A DNA stretch of 64,000 bases from the NCBI GenBank assembly GCA_020726505.1, contig JAHLEZ010000011.1, positions 2,232,001-2,296,000 on the forward strand, in the 5' to 3' direction. The notes under the pieces were generated by a model. That model was not told the DNA's origin. It ran no database searches and saw only the letters and a list, made by a program, of their open reading frames with translations. Numbering within the stretch: position 1 is the stretch's first letter; every line of letters begins with the position of its first letter. Source of the stretch: Leptodontidium sp. MPI-SDFR-AT-0119 (Eukaryota; Ascomycota; Leotiomycetes; Helotiales; Leptodontidiaceae). The position numbers were made by a program, and so were the translations under genes. Shown piece by piece: positions 35,819 through 47,757 of this stretch.

Positions 35819-38112
35819 TCAAACCTTCAAATCCTTCTCCACCATATCCCTACAAATAGGATGATAGAAATCCCTATTCTTCTCAAAGGTCTCGAGCGCC
35901 AGCTTCCTATCCACCTTATTCAGCTTCCTATACAGCGGTCTCACAAACTTCATTCGTCCAACCGTACCCAGTAACTCGGCCGTGGGATGATACACCGTCT
36001 CGTCTTGAGCCGTCAACCCGATACCGAAATAGCGGAAGCTGAGCTCGACGTTGCGGGACGTAGCGAGGTTGTATGCTTTGCCCATGGCTTGGGATTGGGA
36101 GGGTGAGAGGGGTGTTTTGAAGAGTTGGACTTTTTCGAGGAAGACGACGATTTGGTTGGCTGTGAGGCCGGCAATGTCCGAGGGTGAGGGTTTGTAGGAG
36201 GGTGAGGACCAGGAGTCGGCGAGGGCGTAGCAGCGGTCGACCATGCTGGTATCGAATTTGGGCTTGGGTGGGAGGCCGGGCTTGTAGAACCAGGCGTCCC
36301 AGTCGACGGATTGGAGAGCTTTGGCGGATGCACTATCTGAGACGAAGAAGTCGAGTAGAGTGGCTTTGAAATCATAGGAGTCGAGGGATTTTTGGGACCA
36401 GGTGGTGAAGTAGTGTGGGATGAACTTGTCAAAAGCTGGCTTGCCGACGAGCTTTTCAAGGTAGTAAAGAAAGTGGAAACCCTGTTGATGTTAGATGATA
36501 ATGGGATGAGAGGTGGTGAGTTTACCTTTTCGTAGGGAATGCTGCTGAATGAGTCGTCTGGGTCTTTGCCTTTGAGGTCGATGACAAGCTTGGTGAACTC
36601 GTGATCAGCGCCAAAGTTGTTAACAGAATCCTCTACTGTCTGTTAATATACGCATATGTCAATTGGAGATCAATCATACCCAAAGCTTTCCAGCCAATGA
36701 TGGCTGAGAAGTCGCGGTGTGGCTCTCCATGAACAGCAGCTTGGATACGGCGCTCTAGGTAAACGGTCCATCCTTCATTCAACCACCTGGCCTTGATCAG
36801 CAACAGTTACGCACAGGGTCAGACTACTCACATATGTTCCCAACTGGCATTCGAGACCAAATTCCCACTCCAGCTGTGAGCAAGTTCATGCGCAATGACA
36901 TCGATGTTCTCACGATCACCACTGATGATTGTTGGAGTGGCGAAAGTAAAAATAGGATTCTCCATTCCGCCATAGGGAAAGGATGGAGGAAGAACCAAGA
37001 CGTTGTACTGAGTCCACTTGTAGGGGAAGATAAGCTTCTCTGCGACTTCGATGTATTTCTCAATGTCGTTCTCCAATTCCCACTTAGCATCAGATAACTC
37101 CTCTGGACCAGTAGACACAAGAGAACGAGGCCCAATGGCAGCAGTAGCGATATCACCGGAAGCAATAGCGAAGAGATATGATGGAATTGGAATCTCCTGA
37201 TGGAACGAGTACAGAAGCGTTCCAGCCTCACCATCCTCTCCATGCTTGAATGCCGAAGCACCAGTTGAGAGACCACTAGCAACAACTGGAAGAGGCGACC
37301 GAATGCGGAAATCATACGTGCTCTTCACATCAGGTGTATCCTGACACGGGAAGATAGATCTGTTGTGGATAGCCTCGCATTGGGAGAACATGTAGGGATA
37401 CTTCTTATTGCCAGTCTGGGAAGGTGGAAGCCATTGAAGAGCAGTGCATTTCTCAGTAGTGGCGAGGGTAATAGCGAGATCGATAATGCTTCCTTTGGAT
37501 GCTCCGCCTGGGACTTTGATGGAGAGTGGACTGCCGTATGGCTCGGATCTCTCGGCGAGTTTCCAGTCTTTGGTCTTGCTGCCATTCACGCTGATGTCCG
37601 TGATGTCTAGGTAAGAGGTGTCGAGGATGATCTCTTCTGATTCCTTCTCGGTGATGGACTCAAGTGAGAGAGTCACGGTTCCAGTGAGACGTTGCTTCTT
37701 GAAATCGATAGCAAAATCGGCAATGGTGTGCTTTGTCTTCCCTAGGTAGAGTTAGTTTGACCTGTTCTTACGATGTGTTGCGAGGATTGGTCTAAGGGTC
37801 TGGTTGGCAGGCAAGCTGCGAAGACTCAGGAGATGCAGCTTTTCTGTACTACCAGCTCCAATACCTAGGTACGTACAATCCCCCCAGTGTACTGCTAAGC
37901 GGTCTGCCTCACTCCCCTCTCAAACCAAACGAGCTTTACCTACAATTGTTATAATTCGAGACCGTGGTAGGGTCACGAGGCATGGTAATAGCTGAAGCCA
38001 TGGTGCGAACAAGACCTGGCGCTGAGGCTGTTGGTGTTGTTGGCGGGGTTCTGAAGGGTAATCGAAGAGCAGAAGTAACAGCAGCTTTCACAGACGAGAG
38101 CAGAGAAGTCAT
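35819..38112 (-). CDS. Leukotriene-A4-hydrolase-type aminopeptidase (5 exons)
   Basis: Exons 38112-37944, 37741-36832, 36786-36680, 36635-36526 and 35819-36481 (652 aa). M1-family zinc aminopeptidase / epoxide hydrolase (yeast LAP2-like). Markers: [18 protein letters not shown] (split by intron 1), [20 protein letters not shown], the exopeptidase motif GGMEN, the zinc site HELAHSW about residue 343 with its downstream Glu in [13 protein letters not shown], and the C-terminal HEAT-like domain from [12 protein letters not shown] onward. All catalytic residues are present. Joining donor GTAGGT at 37943 rather than GTAAAG gives the conserved Trp and right phase. Start: ATG 38112 adds a basic, Ser/Ala-rich leader before internal Met38 and Met44; the shorter forms would match ordinary cytosolic family members. 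Confidence 0.93.
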
Positions 38113-40416
38113 GAGCTTTCTTTCTTTTAAGATGTGTCCCAATGATTCTTGAGCCGAAGACAAGCGTGTGTCTCTCGTACACTCAGATTTTGCAGAAAGA
38201 CAGCTATGCTGTTCTGGGTTGACGTTTCTCGAAAGCTGTGCCAGCTTCCCTTTCGAGCTAGTGGGATTGAAGTGGAACGAGGTCACGTGAATTCAATTGT
38301 GGGTCTTCGATCCGCGCTAAGATTTTCGCGATCCACTTCAGCTTGTGCTTTTATTTTCTGATTCCGAGCTTTCTCTCTCTTCTCTATCGTCTTTGCTTCA
38401 CACAACAACTTCTTCTTCAGCGCAATTGCTTCCTCGTTTACAGTTTAGGGTCTTCGGTTGCTTGCGGCAATGCATCCAATCCTATTATTGTCCATCCAGG
38501 CTGGTCCAGAGTATACTCGGGCGCTCGTCGACCCCCCGACGCCCGGTTCTTTTTGTGCTCTCTTGAAACCTCCCTCCAACAGGGCAACTGTCAGACCTTC
38601 CACCACCACGGGCACTGGACGTGCTAGATACTAACATGGCTGCGCCCGACAGCTAGACGGCCATCTTGCTGCCCCAATTGGTACGTTTCTCTTCTCTCCC
38701 GTGCTCTACCTGATTCTCCCTACGGAGCTGTCCTGGTAGTTCCTCGACACTGTCCGCCCTTCGATACTCACATATTATGATGAGCAACATTGGTCCGTGT
38801 TACTGAGCGGCCTCAAGAACCGTGTTATGGCGAGATACCAAGCATGCAAATGCACCTCTGAATTTTCCTTTTCGATCAGAACAATGTTCCGTTTCAATTC
38901 TGGCTGGAACAATGTGCTAACTGTGATGAAGATAGTAATGCTCCCTTCATACCTTGCTTGAATGCCTTCGATCGACACACAGCATGGAGTTGCTGGTTAA
39001 AAAATAGACGGATATGCAGTTGTGACTGCGGATCAAGCAATTGTTGTGGAGGTTACCATTCGAAATGCTACACATACTGAAGGTGTCTAGCCACTGGGCA
39101 TATATACTCGCAGATCTGAGGGCCTTTACCATCTACGGGCGCCGAGACTACTGGGATGATATCTAGCGCACCTTCATGGTCGTGTATTTTCTCCAAGTAT
39201 TGCCCTGATGCTGCTCTCGATTGTGTTTTCCATTCAACGCAAGTTGAAACTCACTACATCAATATAACTTCTATTTACATACCCCCATTACATGTGTCTC
39301 AATTTTGCAGCTTCGTTCTCATTGCTGCATGTTCGTTCTGCTTTACACGCTCATATCTCGCTGGGTTATTGTTCTTCAGTACCTCACGTACTGAGCCCCC
39401 TCCCCACCCACGGACTGTGAAGTTGAGTACCGAACCTGTGAAAGGGCATACGTCTGTCTGGTTGGAGGGCCACTCAATGGAGTGTGAATTGGAGATTATC
39501 AGCACAATGTCAGCTTCAGCAGTTGCTCTTGCCAGATATTGTATCGTATACCTCTACTACAGCGCTTGAGCAAGTCTCCCAATTTATGGCGAGAACTCTT
39601 CGTAGCTGTATTATTGCCCCAAACTCTCCATCTTTCGGCCAGAAGTAACACCCCTATCTTGGTTGTCCATCACAGAATGCAATCGCAGCAAGTAGATCTC
39701 AGTGAACTGCGCATATGAACTGCTCATGAAGTCATGCAAGCAAGATAGAACATTAAGGCTGCCAAGTATTAAGCTACTATGTAAGTAATGAGTGAGCGAT
39801 CTCGTACCTGTCCTGCATCTGACGAGCAAGAGGCAGTAACCGTATGGGGCGGTCGAATTACACCTTTCAACCCCTCACTTCCAGCTGCTTCCCCCCTTCA
39901 AATCATAGCTTACGAGCTGACTGTCTTTCTTCAAAACCGAACATGAGCACCGGTCATAAACGGAAGGGCCATCTCGATGCGGTTCAAACATGCTCCCTTC
40001 CACCAATTCGATAAGTCGTTCGGAACATTGGAATGTTTGTGAAAGCAGACTGGTAAGCCATGATTGGTGATAGAAATGGACTCCACGTTGGGAGGCATTA
40101 AGTAGCTGCTTCGAGTCAGTATGCATGACGAGGAGCACACCTGGAGACAATGTTTGACGTTTGCAGACGACGATCCTATGGTAAGAAATTTGGAACAGCG
40201 TACATGCATTTGAAAGACTGCTGACATTATACTATGCAAATTGGCACAACTCTAGTCTAGCTTCAACGGCAAAAGAACCAATTTCGCTGCGAATCTTGTA
40301 CAACACTCCAAGTAACTAAACGATCTATATCCAACTATTTCCATACCAAGGAATCATCCTTCAAACCCTCCTGCTTCTTTCTATCCTATCTCCTTTCATC
40401 TTGATCGGACACTCTA
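38113..40416. other. 2.3-kb intergenic region
   Basis: Promoter of the LTA4H-type gene near 38113-38400 and the 3' flank of the minus-strand gene ending at 40417. Frames in between are short and motif-free. I see no gene. Confidence 0.4.
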
Positions 40417-42034
40417 TCAAGTCTCATTTTCCACGGCACCTACCAAATCCGGGATTTTCCCGCTTCCAGCCTTCATCTGCTCAGAAAGTTGCAACTTCTC
40501 CTTCTGCCTCTGCTCCTCCGCCTTCCTATTAGCCTCCAACTTCCTCACTGCCTCAGCCTCCGCTTGCTCACCAGCAATCCTCGCCAGCTCGGCCTGCTTC
40601 TCCTCCTCCAACTTCTTCAACCTCTCCTGTTCAATCTTCCTCAACTCGGCCGGGGTCGGTGGTGGTTCAATACCGGTGGAATTCCACACGAAATTCGCAG
40701 GCATGTTATGTCCCATCGTCTTACCCAGGGGAACTTTATTCATCGCCGCCTTCCACGCTGTCAACGTTTCCGGCGCGAGATTCTGCGCGAACGTTGTCCA
40801 ATTCTCCTGGCGGTGTGGCTGATCGATCCATTCTGGCCGTTCAATTTCGCTGCCTAGTATACTGGCTGCATAGTCCAAGCTGTCGTAATGCGCAGCGACG
40901 ACGTTACGGTCACCCGCGTAGTCGAGTTTATGCCCACAGCGATGAGAGAGCAGATCTTCCAGATTGGCACCACCGGCACAACACCCACCATAGCAATTAC
41001 CAATGAAATTCACAATCGAACTCAATTCCCTCTTCCGTCTCGACTGGTCGAGGATATGCATTATCGTCGGCACGGCCATCTCATGAAAGACATCCCTGGC
41101 GCCGAAAAAAGCTGCCAGGTAGATGTAATCGACCCAGAGATGGCGCGGGACGTAGTAGATGTCCGACCAGCCGGTACACCATTCCTCTGGATCGAAGGTG
41201 TAATCCGTGTTGGCTTTTTCGAGATCTTGGAGGGCTTCTAGGAGGGGGTATTGCCAGTTGCGATCTTTGGCCATGCCGACCCAGGAGGAGAAACGGTCGC
41301 GCTTCTTCATGCAGAGGAATGTTGGACCGCCGCCTGCGTTGTCGTTGTGCCGGCTGACGGCTATCCACATTTTGTTGTAGTCTTCTTCGGCAAAATCCAT
41401 GGGGTCGATCCAGACATCACTTGGGGCCCAGGGTCAGCAACTCAACTCTTGCCAGGTACAGCATTTTGAAGTCGAAAGCCGATATAGAAGACGAAGATGG
41501 ACAGTAAAGGAGGGAGAAGACTTACAAATGGAATTGCAACAGTCCTCCAATCTCCGGCTCCGACTCATTCCTCGGCACGTCAAGAATCAGCTGCATCGTC
41601 CTCGCAATTTGGACATAAGTAACCAGTCCATCGCCCCAATTATCATGCGTCAGATTCTGGAACGCAGTCCGGTGAGGCGATTCGATAAGGCTGGGCATGC
41701 TCAGGTGTAAGGTGTGGAAGAAAGGCGCATATTTCTCTATTAGAGGGACACGTTCAGGTCGGTGTCCATTCCAGCGGATGAAGGCAAGTGTGGTGTTGAA
41801 TGGGGAAGTCAAGATGGGAAGCGAGACGGGAGTAGATGTCGAAGATAGTTGCATGGTCTCGCAGAAGACTATTATGAAGACTGAGGTGAGGGAAGACAGG
41901 AGGAGGATGGGGTTGCGCCATTTCTGGGAACTGTCAGGTTTGTGTTCAACTTTGTGGTTGGACTTGGGAGAAAGAGGAGGTACGTACGGGTCCTGAAGGA
42001 ATGAAGTTGAATGGGCGACTTCGTGGTGGTTCAT
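40417..42034 (-). CDS. Membrane-anchored fungal protein of unknown function with coiled-coil tail (2 exons)
   Basis: Exons 42034-41526 and 41419-40417 give 503 aa if translation starts at ATG 42034. Cytosolic N-terminus, then one hydrophobic segment (NPILLLSSLTSVFIIVF), then a presumably lumenal domain: NWGDGLVTYVQIARTMQLIL, FHFDVWIDPMDFAEE, DYTFDPEEWCTGWSDIYYVP and FIGNCYGGCCAGGANLEDLL (Cys-rich), ending in a long charged coiled coil (ELRKIEQERLKKLEEEKQAE and on). I recall similar unnamed fungal proteins but know no function. N-glycosylation sequons occur near NTT and NLT. Its first 89 coding bases overlap the end of the upstream nucleotide-sugar transporter in another frame, and an intron-like element would instead splice the two into one protein. 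The N-terminus is therefore uncertain. Confidence 0.7.
41924..41987 (-). other. Candidate intron linking the transporter and the downstream membrane protein
   Basis: On the minus strand a GTACGT donor at 41987, a CCTGAC branch-like site and a TTCCCAG acceptor at 41924 bound 64 nt. The transporter frame ends with a whole codon at 41988, and the downstream gene's frame resumes with a whole codon at 41923 (KWRNPILLL). Both phases are zero, so splicing creates one continuous protein. Confidence 0.5.
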
Positions 42035-43426
42035 CTGAGAATGTGACGATGGGTCGCTTTGGAGCGGGATATTCCATGTACAGCCATGAGGTGATGAAGA
42101 CGATCAATCCACCTGGAATGATGAGAGGTGCCATCGTGGTACCGAACAAGATGGGCGAGATGTAGAGCAGGATTCCTGTAGCGATGGCTGTAGCGAGACA
42201 TTTGATGACGGCGTTGGCATCTACCTGGGTCAGTTTCGTCCAAGATAATGAGTCTATGATAAGACAATTGGAACATTGGAAATAGAGGTGGAGATGAAGG
42301 TAAGGACGACGAGCTTACATTTATACACAGCAGTAATAGCAAGCCCTATGAACACATTGCTAACGATCACCAGATACGCCGCCGAATTCGTGTATCCGAC
42401 AAAGAAACCGGGCTCGTCATCCGTCACGAAACTGAGCGTCAGATGTACAATGCTGTTGATGACGATCCCGCAACCATAAAGTACGGCATTCTGGGCGTGG
42501 AGAGATGCTTGGTCGCTTTTTAGGAGAGATTGGTTGTATACGCCTGCTACGGAGCTGACGAATACTTGGAAGAGGAGGACCATGTAGGTGGACAGTGGGT
42601 AGGATGTGCTCGTGTCGGGGGTGTATTGGGTTGTTGCGAGACCGCAGAGCTAAGTGTGTTAGAATGAGTGTTTGTGGGTGTGAGAGGTGAGAAGGGGGAA
42701 ATGGGGGAGAGACGAACTTGGATTATAATGGCTGTCCATTGGATCTTTGAGATATCAGCTCCAATAGCCAGGACCATGATCAAGGCAGTGATGAAGATAA
42801 CTCCCGACCGAATAAGAGCAATCGTCCCCGGATCCGCCAGTTTATACGCAACAAAAATCTATTTACAAATTGCTTGTCAGTAAGTGTTGCTCCCCTCTTC
42901 GTCCTGGCCTTGCTCTTGAATCAGAATCAGAAGTGCTTACAGTATTGTTAATCAGCGCATACAACAACGCCAACTTCGCAAACCCATACCTATTCTCTAC
43001 ACTTACCATCCCCAAACTCTTGACATACCCCCTCACAAACCCGACTTTCCCATGGGCTTTCCCACCCCCATAAATCAACCTCTCATCTTCAACTCCCACA
43101 GTAAGCTCATCATCATCAACCACCCTCTCCTTCTCCCTTTCCTTCTCCCCTCCCTCACTCTCACTCCCAGGAACAAGCTCATGCATCCCCTTCTCATCCC
43201 CCTCCCTCCTGGCCGCTCTAACCATCAACACAGACGAGATGAGGAATTTGAAGAACTCGGAGATGGTCACCGAGCTGGATGTCGAGAATGTGTATTTCCC
43301 GCTCGTTTGGGACGACCGCATTATACATCCTATACTGACTTGGATTATCACTAAGCACAGTGCGGAGAGGTATGCTGCGTTGTAGGTGTGTAGGGACCAC
43401 AGCGTGTGGAGGGATTGCATCTTCAT
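41946..43426 (-). CDS. Nucleotide-sugar transporter, UDP-galactose/CMP-sialate (SLC35A) type (4 exons)
   Basis: Exons 43426-42941, 42858-42718, 42649-42319 and 42220-41946 give 410 aa. Golgi antiporter of nucleotide sugars. Markers: QSLHTLWSLHTYNAAYLSAL, NRYGFAKLALLYALINNT, FVAYKLADPGTIALIRSGVI, FITALIMVLAIGADISKIQW, SSVAGVYNQSLLKSDQASLH and AVYKYANAVIKCLATAIATG are characteristic of the family; about ten helices are visible. A charged loop of about 60 residues (after MVRAARREGDEKG) is longer than in animals but usual in fungi. Introns of 82, 68 and 98 nt; the donor of intron 2 (GTTCGT) is weak. The last exon either stops at 41946 or is cut at 41988 by a 64-nt intron that would fuse the protein in frame to the next gene. 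Sugar specificity cannot be read from sequence. Confidence 0.9.
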
Positions 43427-44099
43427 GATGAGTGGTGTTGAAAATTTCGTACCCAAAGGACGCGAGTGTGGTGTTGTTTTCTCGTGGTGGGTATCGAGGT
43501 GTCTGTCTCGAGGGACGAAATTGCTTGAGAAAGAAAAATCGATGAGCAGATGGGATTGAGAAGGTTGGAGGACAGATTGATGATCTGTCTTTCGTCTTCT
43601 TGTTCTTTTTTTCACTCTGATTTCAAGTCGTGTTTTTTCATCCCTTGCGCCTGCTGGTCTGTTCTGAATAATCACATTCTTTTGTGATGAGAGGCAGAGT
43701 CAAATGTCTCAGTCGATCAGAGGTTTGGTCTGGTACCTTGCAGACGCCACGACGCCAAATGACAAGCTGATCCCAAACCGCGGACGGCAAGAAGTAATGC
43801 GATTGTTTTCGATTTATGATGGGTCGATTATAGACAAGTCTTGTCGAATTGATTGTCTTCTTTTGATTTTTCTTTGTAGCGAGGGTTAGGAAAAAAAGAA
43901 ACTTGTGAGAAGGAGACGATCGTTCCTGTCTTGCCCTTGCAGCAAGGGAGAATGTTGTCAGGAATGGGTGATATCACCAACCTGCCTCGACCCCTTGAAT
44001 TTTTCGGGAGATCCGTTTAACAGATCATCTCCAAAACCCCAACAAGAAATACTCCCGGCCAAAAAAACCCCCCCAGAAACGATATTCTCACCGGTAAGT
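43427..44099. other. Divergent promoter region
   Basis: Lies between the minus-strand transporter start and the plus-strand three-domain gene start; probably holds both promoters. Nothing specific recognised. Confidence 0.45.
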
Positions 44100-46710
44100 A
44101 TGCCAGGCCTCACTACTCACGATGTTCAGAAGGACGCACAGAAGACATCCAGCAAGAACCATGCTCTCAACATCATCATCCCGATCGGAGGGATAGGAAG
44201 CCGTTTTTCCAAAGTCGGGTACAGATATCCCAAACCGCTGATCAATATCATTGGCCGGCCTATGATCCTGCGAATCATTGACAACTTGTCCCTGAAGCCG
44301 GAGGATACGTTGTGGATGGCTGTCAATGCGGAGATTGACGATGAGTTCCGTATTAGGCAGTTAGTTATGAAGACGTTCCCTAGTCTAGACTTTCGTCTCT
44401 TGAGGTTGAAGCATCAGACGAAAGGGGCTTCAGAGACGGTGGGTCTTCCCCCACTTGAGAGAAATTGTTGTGTTTGCGTGGATGAAAGGCTAATCTGGTT
44501 GAAGCTGTACATGACAACCCAGAGTATGGGTGCTGAGTACATGGGAAGACGAACAGTGTCACTTGATTGTAAGTCTCCCCTCCCCAGCTCCGAGTACGAA
44601 CAAGCAAACTTACAGTATCTATCCAGGCGACACAATCTACTAGGCCGATATCCTCCAGCACGTAAGAGACATGCCCATCCAATACGGCGCAGTATTCTAC
44701 TTCTCAGACGACGGAATCAACCCCATCTACTCCTACATCAAGACCGAAGGCTCCGTTCCTCTCATAACCGATATCCGAGAGAAGAAAGCCATCTCCAATA
44801 AAGCCAACACAGGAGCATACGTCTTCGCAACCGCCTCACTCCTTCACACTTGGGCAGCGAAGAACATCGACTCGAACGCTCAGAGGCCCAAGGGGACACA
44901 GATAGGCGAGTACTACACATCCCAGATGATCGGAACAATGATCCACGATGCACGACTACCCTTCCTGGGCTTGCCGTTGTCGAAGAAGGATTTCAGCTGT
45001 GTGGGCACTCCAGAACAGTTGGAGGATTTGCTGATGCAGATGAAAGATGGGCAGAGGCCTAATCAAGTCAAGAAGAGACGGTTTTGCTTTGATCTGGATA
45101 TGACTCTTGTGGGCGTCCCGGCTGTGTCGGGGGATTATTCGACGTGTCCCCCGATTTGGAAGAATATTCGCTTGGTGCAGCAGTTGCATAAGGCGGGACA
45201 TCATATCATTATTGTATGTCGATACCAAGAAACTTGGAGATGGGGGTTGGTTTACTGACTTTGGTGTTAGCAAACTGCGAGGAGGATGAGGACTCATCAG
45301 GGTAATGTGGGTGCGATCCTGAAAGATGTTGGGCCTGTCACTTTCGAACAATTGGAGAGATATGAGATTCCGTATCATGGTAAGTTGCCAGACTCTCATG
45401 TCTTTATTAAAACGTACTAATTGGTTAGACATCCATTTCGGCAAACCCTGGGCTGATGTCTACGTTGATGATCTCGCTGTCAATGCCAATCTCGACACTA
45501 TGAAAGAAATCGGTTGGCTCCTCGACGAAGCTAACCCATCATCTCTTTTGGAACCCAAAGGAACAGTAACTCGACCAACAACACCCCGTCCGAATCAAAC
45601 GACCAAAGCAATGATCGCAGCTCGCGATTTCAACACCATTCAGATCGTAGGCGACAAAGTCATCAAGTCCTCCAAATCAGACGCCATCCTAGGCGAGCTG
45701 TTCTTCTACGCACACATGCCTACGAATCTACTCCCCGTCTTTCCCACGGGGTTCGCAGTGGATTTCCTCCCTGAGACGGGGAATTATACTCTGGAGATGG
45801 AATACCGCCAGGGCCTTACATTCAGCCATCTCCTCGTCGGTCGCTCCATAACCGAAGGCCGTCTTCTCACGCTCTTAACAGCCCTCCACAGCATCCACAC
45901 CACATCCAGCACGCTCACTCCACGCCTCCCCATCTCCTCCGCCCTCGGTGAGAAGTTCTCCCAGCACAGCATCGAGCGCTCAGGCGGTGTGAACATCTAC
46001 GCCAACTACGGCGTCAAGCTGCGCTCTCGGTACTACAACAACACCGCACGGTACGCCGCCCTAGGGCCCAACTCGGCAGAGTGTTTCTCGCGCCTGAACG
46101 AATTCCTCGACACCTACGAGGCGGAAGATAGAGGCGTTCATGTACCTATCATCCACGGCGATCCTGTCTCAGCAATGTCATCCTGAGCCCAGACGACAAG
46201 AGCGTGTCGTTCATCGACGTGCGCTGCCAGTTGGAGAATACCCTCACCATGGAAGGAGACATCCACTACGACCTCGCGAAAGTCCTACAGTCGCTCGTCG
46301 GGTACGATCATATCCTCTTCATGGACCTGGGTGCCCTCCCATCCAGCTCGCCGGCGACGACGCAGCCGATCCTGGATGAGGCGGATGAACGCATCTTGCT
46401 TAGGCTGCAGGATATGTTTTGGAGGTTTCTGGAGGAGAAGTATGCGGTTACGATTCATAAGAAGACGTTGTTGAGGATCACGGCGAGTTTGCTGTTTAGT
46501 TTGATTCCGTTGCATAAGGTTGAGTTGGGACCGCTGTTTTTGAGGATGTGTAAGAGTACGTTGGAGATGGCGAGGGGGATTCCTTATAAGAGGGCTGTTG
46601 GTGGAGGTGCTGGTGCTGGTGCTGTGTCGCCGATGAAAGAGGAGGAGGTTGTGCCGGGGAAAGAGGAGATTGAGATTTTGGTGAATATGGAGTGTGTTTC
46701 TGTTTCTTGA
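44100..46710 (+). pseudogene. Three-domain nucleotidyltransferase / HAD / APH-kinase protein with a stop and a frameshift
   Basis: Exons 44100-44438, 44505-44568, 44627-45213, 45271-45379 and 45429-46710, about 793 codons. Domain 1 is a sugar-nucleotidyltransferase-like fold (LNIIIPIGGIGSRFSKVGYR, YPKPLINIIGRPMI, KHQTKGASETLY, RRTVSLDCDTIY, NTGAYVFATASLL). Domain 2 is a HAD phosphatase (CFDLDMTLVGVP with DxDxT, HHIIIQTARRMRTHQGN, FGKPWADVYVDD). Domain 3 is APH/choline-kinase-like (GFAVDFLPETGNYTLEMEYR, IIHGDP, then SNVILSPDDKSVSFIDVR). Lesions: TAG at 44641-44643 just after DTIY, and a missing base near 46169 (GATCCTGTCTCAGC where GTCTTCAGC would read VFSN). Introns are phase-consistent. The combination resembles capsule- or glycan-biosynthesis proteins; function unproven. 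Either a young pseudogene or two sequence errors. Confidence 0.75.
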
Positions 46711-47757
46711 TTTTTGGGTTCGCGGGCTAGTACTCGGGAGGGAGTTTCTGGAGTGACTGCTGCTGCAGTGATTGCTGGAGTGTTTGCTGGAACGTTTGCT
46801 GGTAAGTGGAGGGAGGACTGACTTCGGACAGTTCAGTAATCTTTATGTTTTTCAGGACCGTATAGGGATATACAGTTATACTTCGATTGATTTAAGTTTT
46901 GAGAAAGCGATGAACAATTTAATTATGCTTTGCCTGGTCATCATTTCTCTCATGTCGCTGTCGCTGTCGCCTTCTCGATTTGATTGTTGTGAATAGTGAT
47001 CATCCCCCCTTATTGTTAAGTACCGTATGTGTTCAAGGGGGGCAAGGAAATGAGAAGGTAAAACTCGCGTCTCTTGAGATGTTGCACTGTATGAAAGATG
47101 GGCATGGGTAGGTAGGTACTCTTACTCTTGAATTACTAGATATTCAAAGATTCGAAGTATATATTTACCTCCAATATCAGCAGTCAAACAATCCAACTAC
47201 CGGCCATATTGACATTTACCCCTTGGTCTGTGCCAAACTCTCCAGGGGCGAATATTCAAGACTCGTCCCAATCAGGAAATGGCTGAACTTTACGACGTAA
47301 AAGACTTCTCGCCAAGACCGTTGATTTGTCTCGTTTACCTGCCAAGAGATAGAATGATTGGCTGACCTGGATAAAATCAGCCCCAACCGGGAAACTAAAG
47401 CAGGTCCCAAGCAAGCCTGCAGCCTTGGCAAGGATGGGCCTCGTATCCCATGAGATCATTTCATTCCAAGCCCAGCGACGCCCAGTGAAGCCCACCAGAG
47501 CGAGTGCAGAGCCGGCGTGGTCCCAGCGGAAATTTGCGTGGGACCCGGCCAAAAATAGCAGCCCTTTAAAAGGGACGCGGTACCCCCAACCCCAGATCTT
47601 CTCGTCAACAACATTGTTCACGACCGTTCCTCACCAACAACTCTTCGTCTTTTTGTTGTTTTTGTCTCTTTGTAGCAAAACACCCACACTCACTACTTCC
47701 CTTACAGTACTTACCTTACTTCGTTCTTTAATTAAAAATCTTTTTTCTAATCAAATC
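46711..47757. other. Intergenic region with GH17 promoter and leader
   Basis: From 47560 it carries a TTTAAAAGG-like element (about 47567-47576) and a pyrimidine-rich leader with CAACAACA before the GH17 start at 47758, as expected for a strongly expressed wall-protein gene. No further gene seen. Confidence 0.5.

Noticed and set aside
40489..41006. Leu-rich plus-strand open frames
   Set aside because: Antisense of the charged coiled-coil tail of the unknown membrane protein, which gives Leu runs by complementarity.
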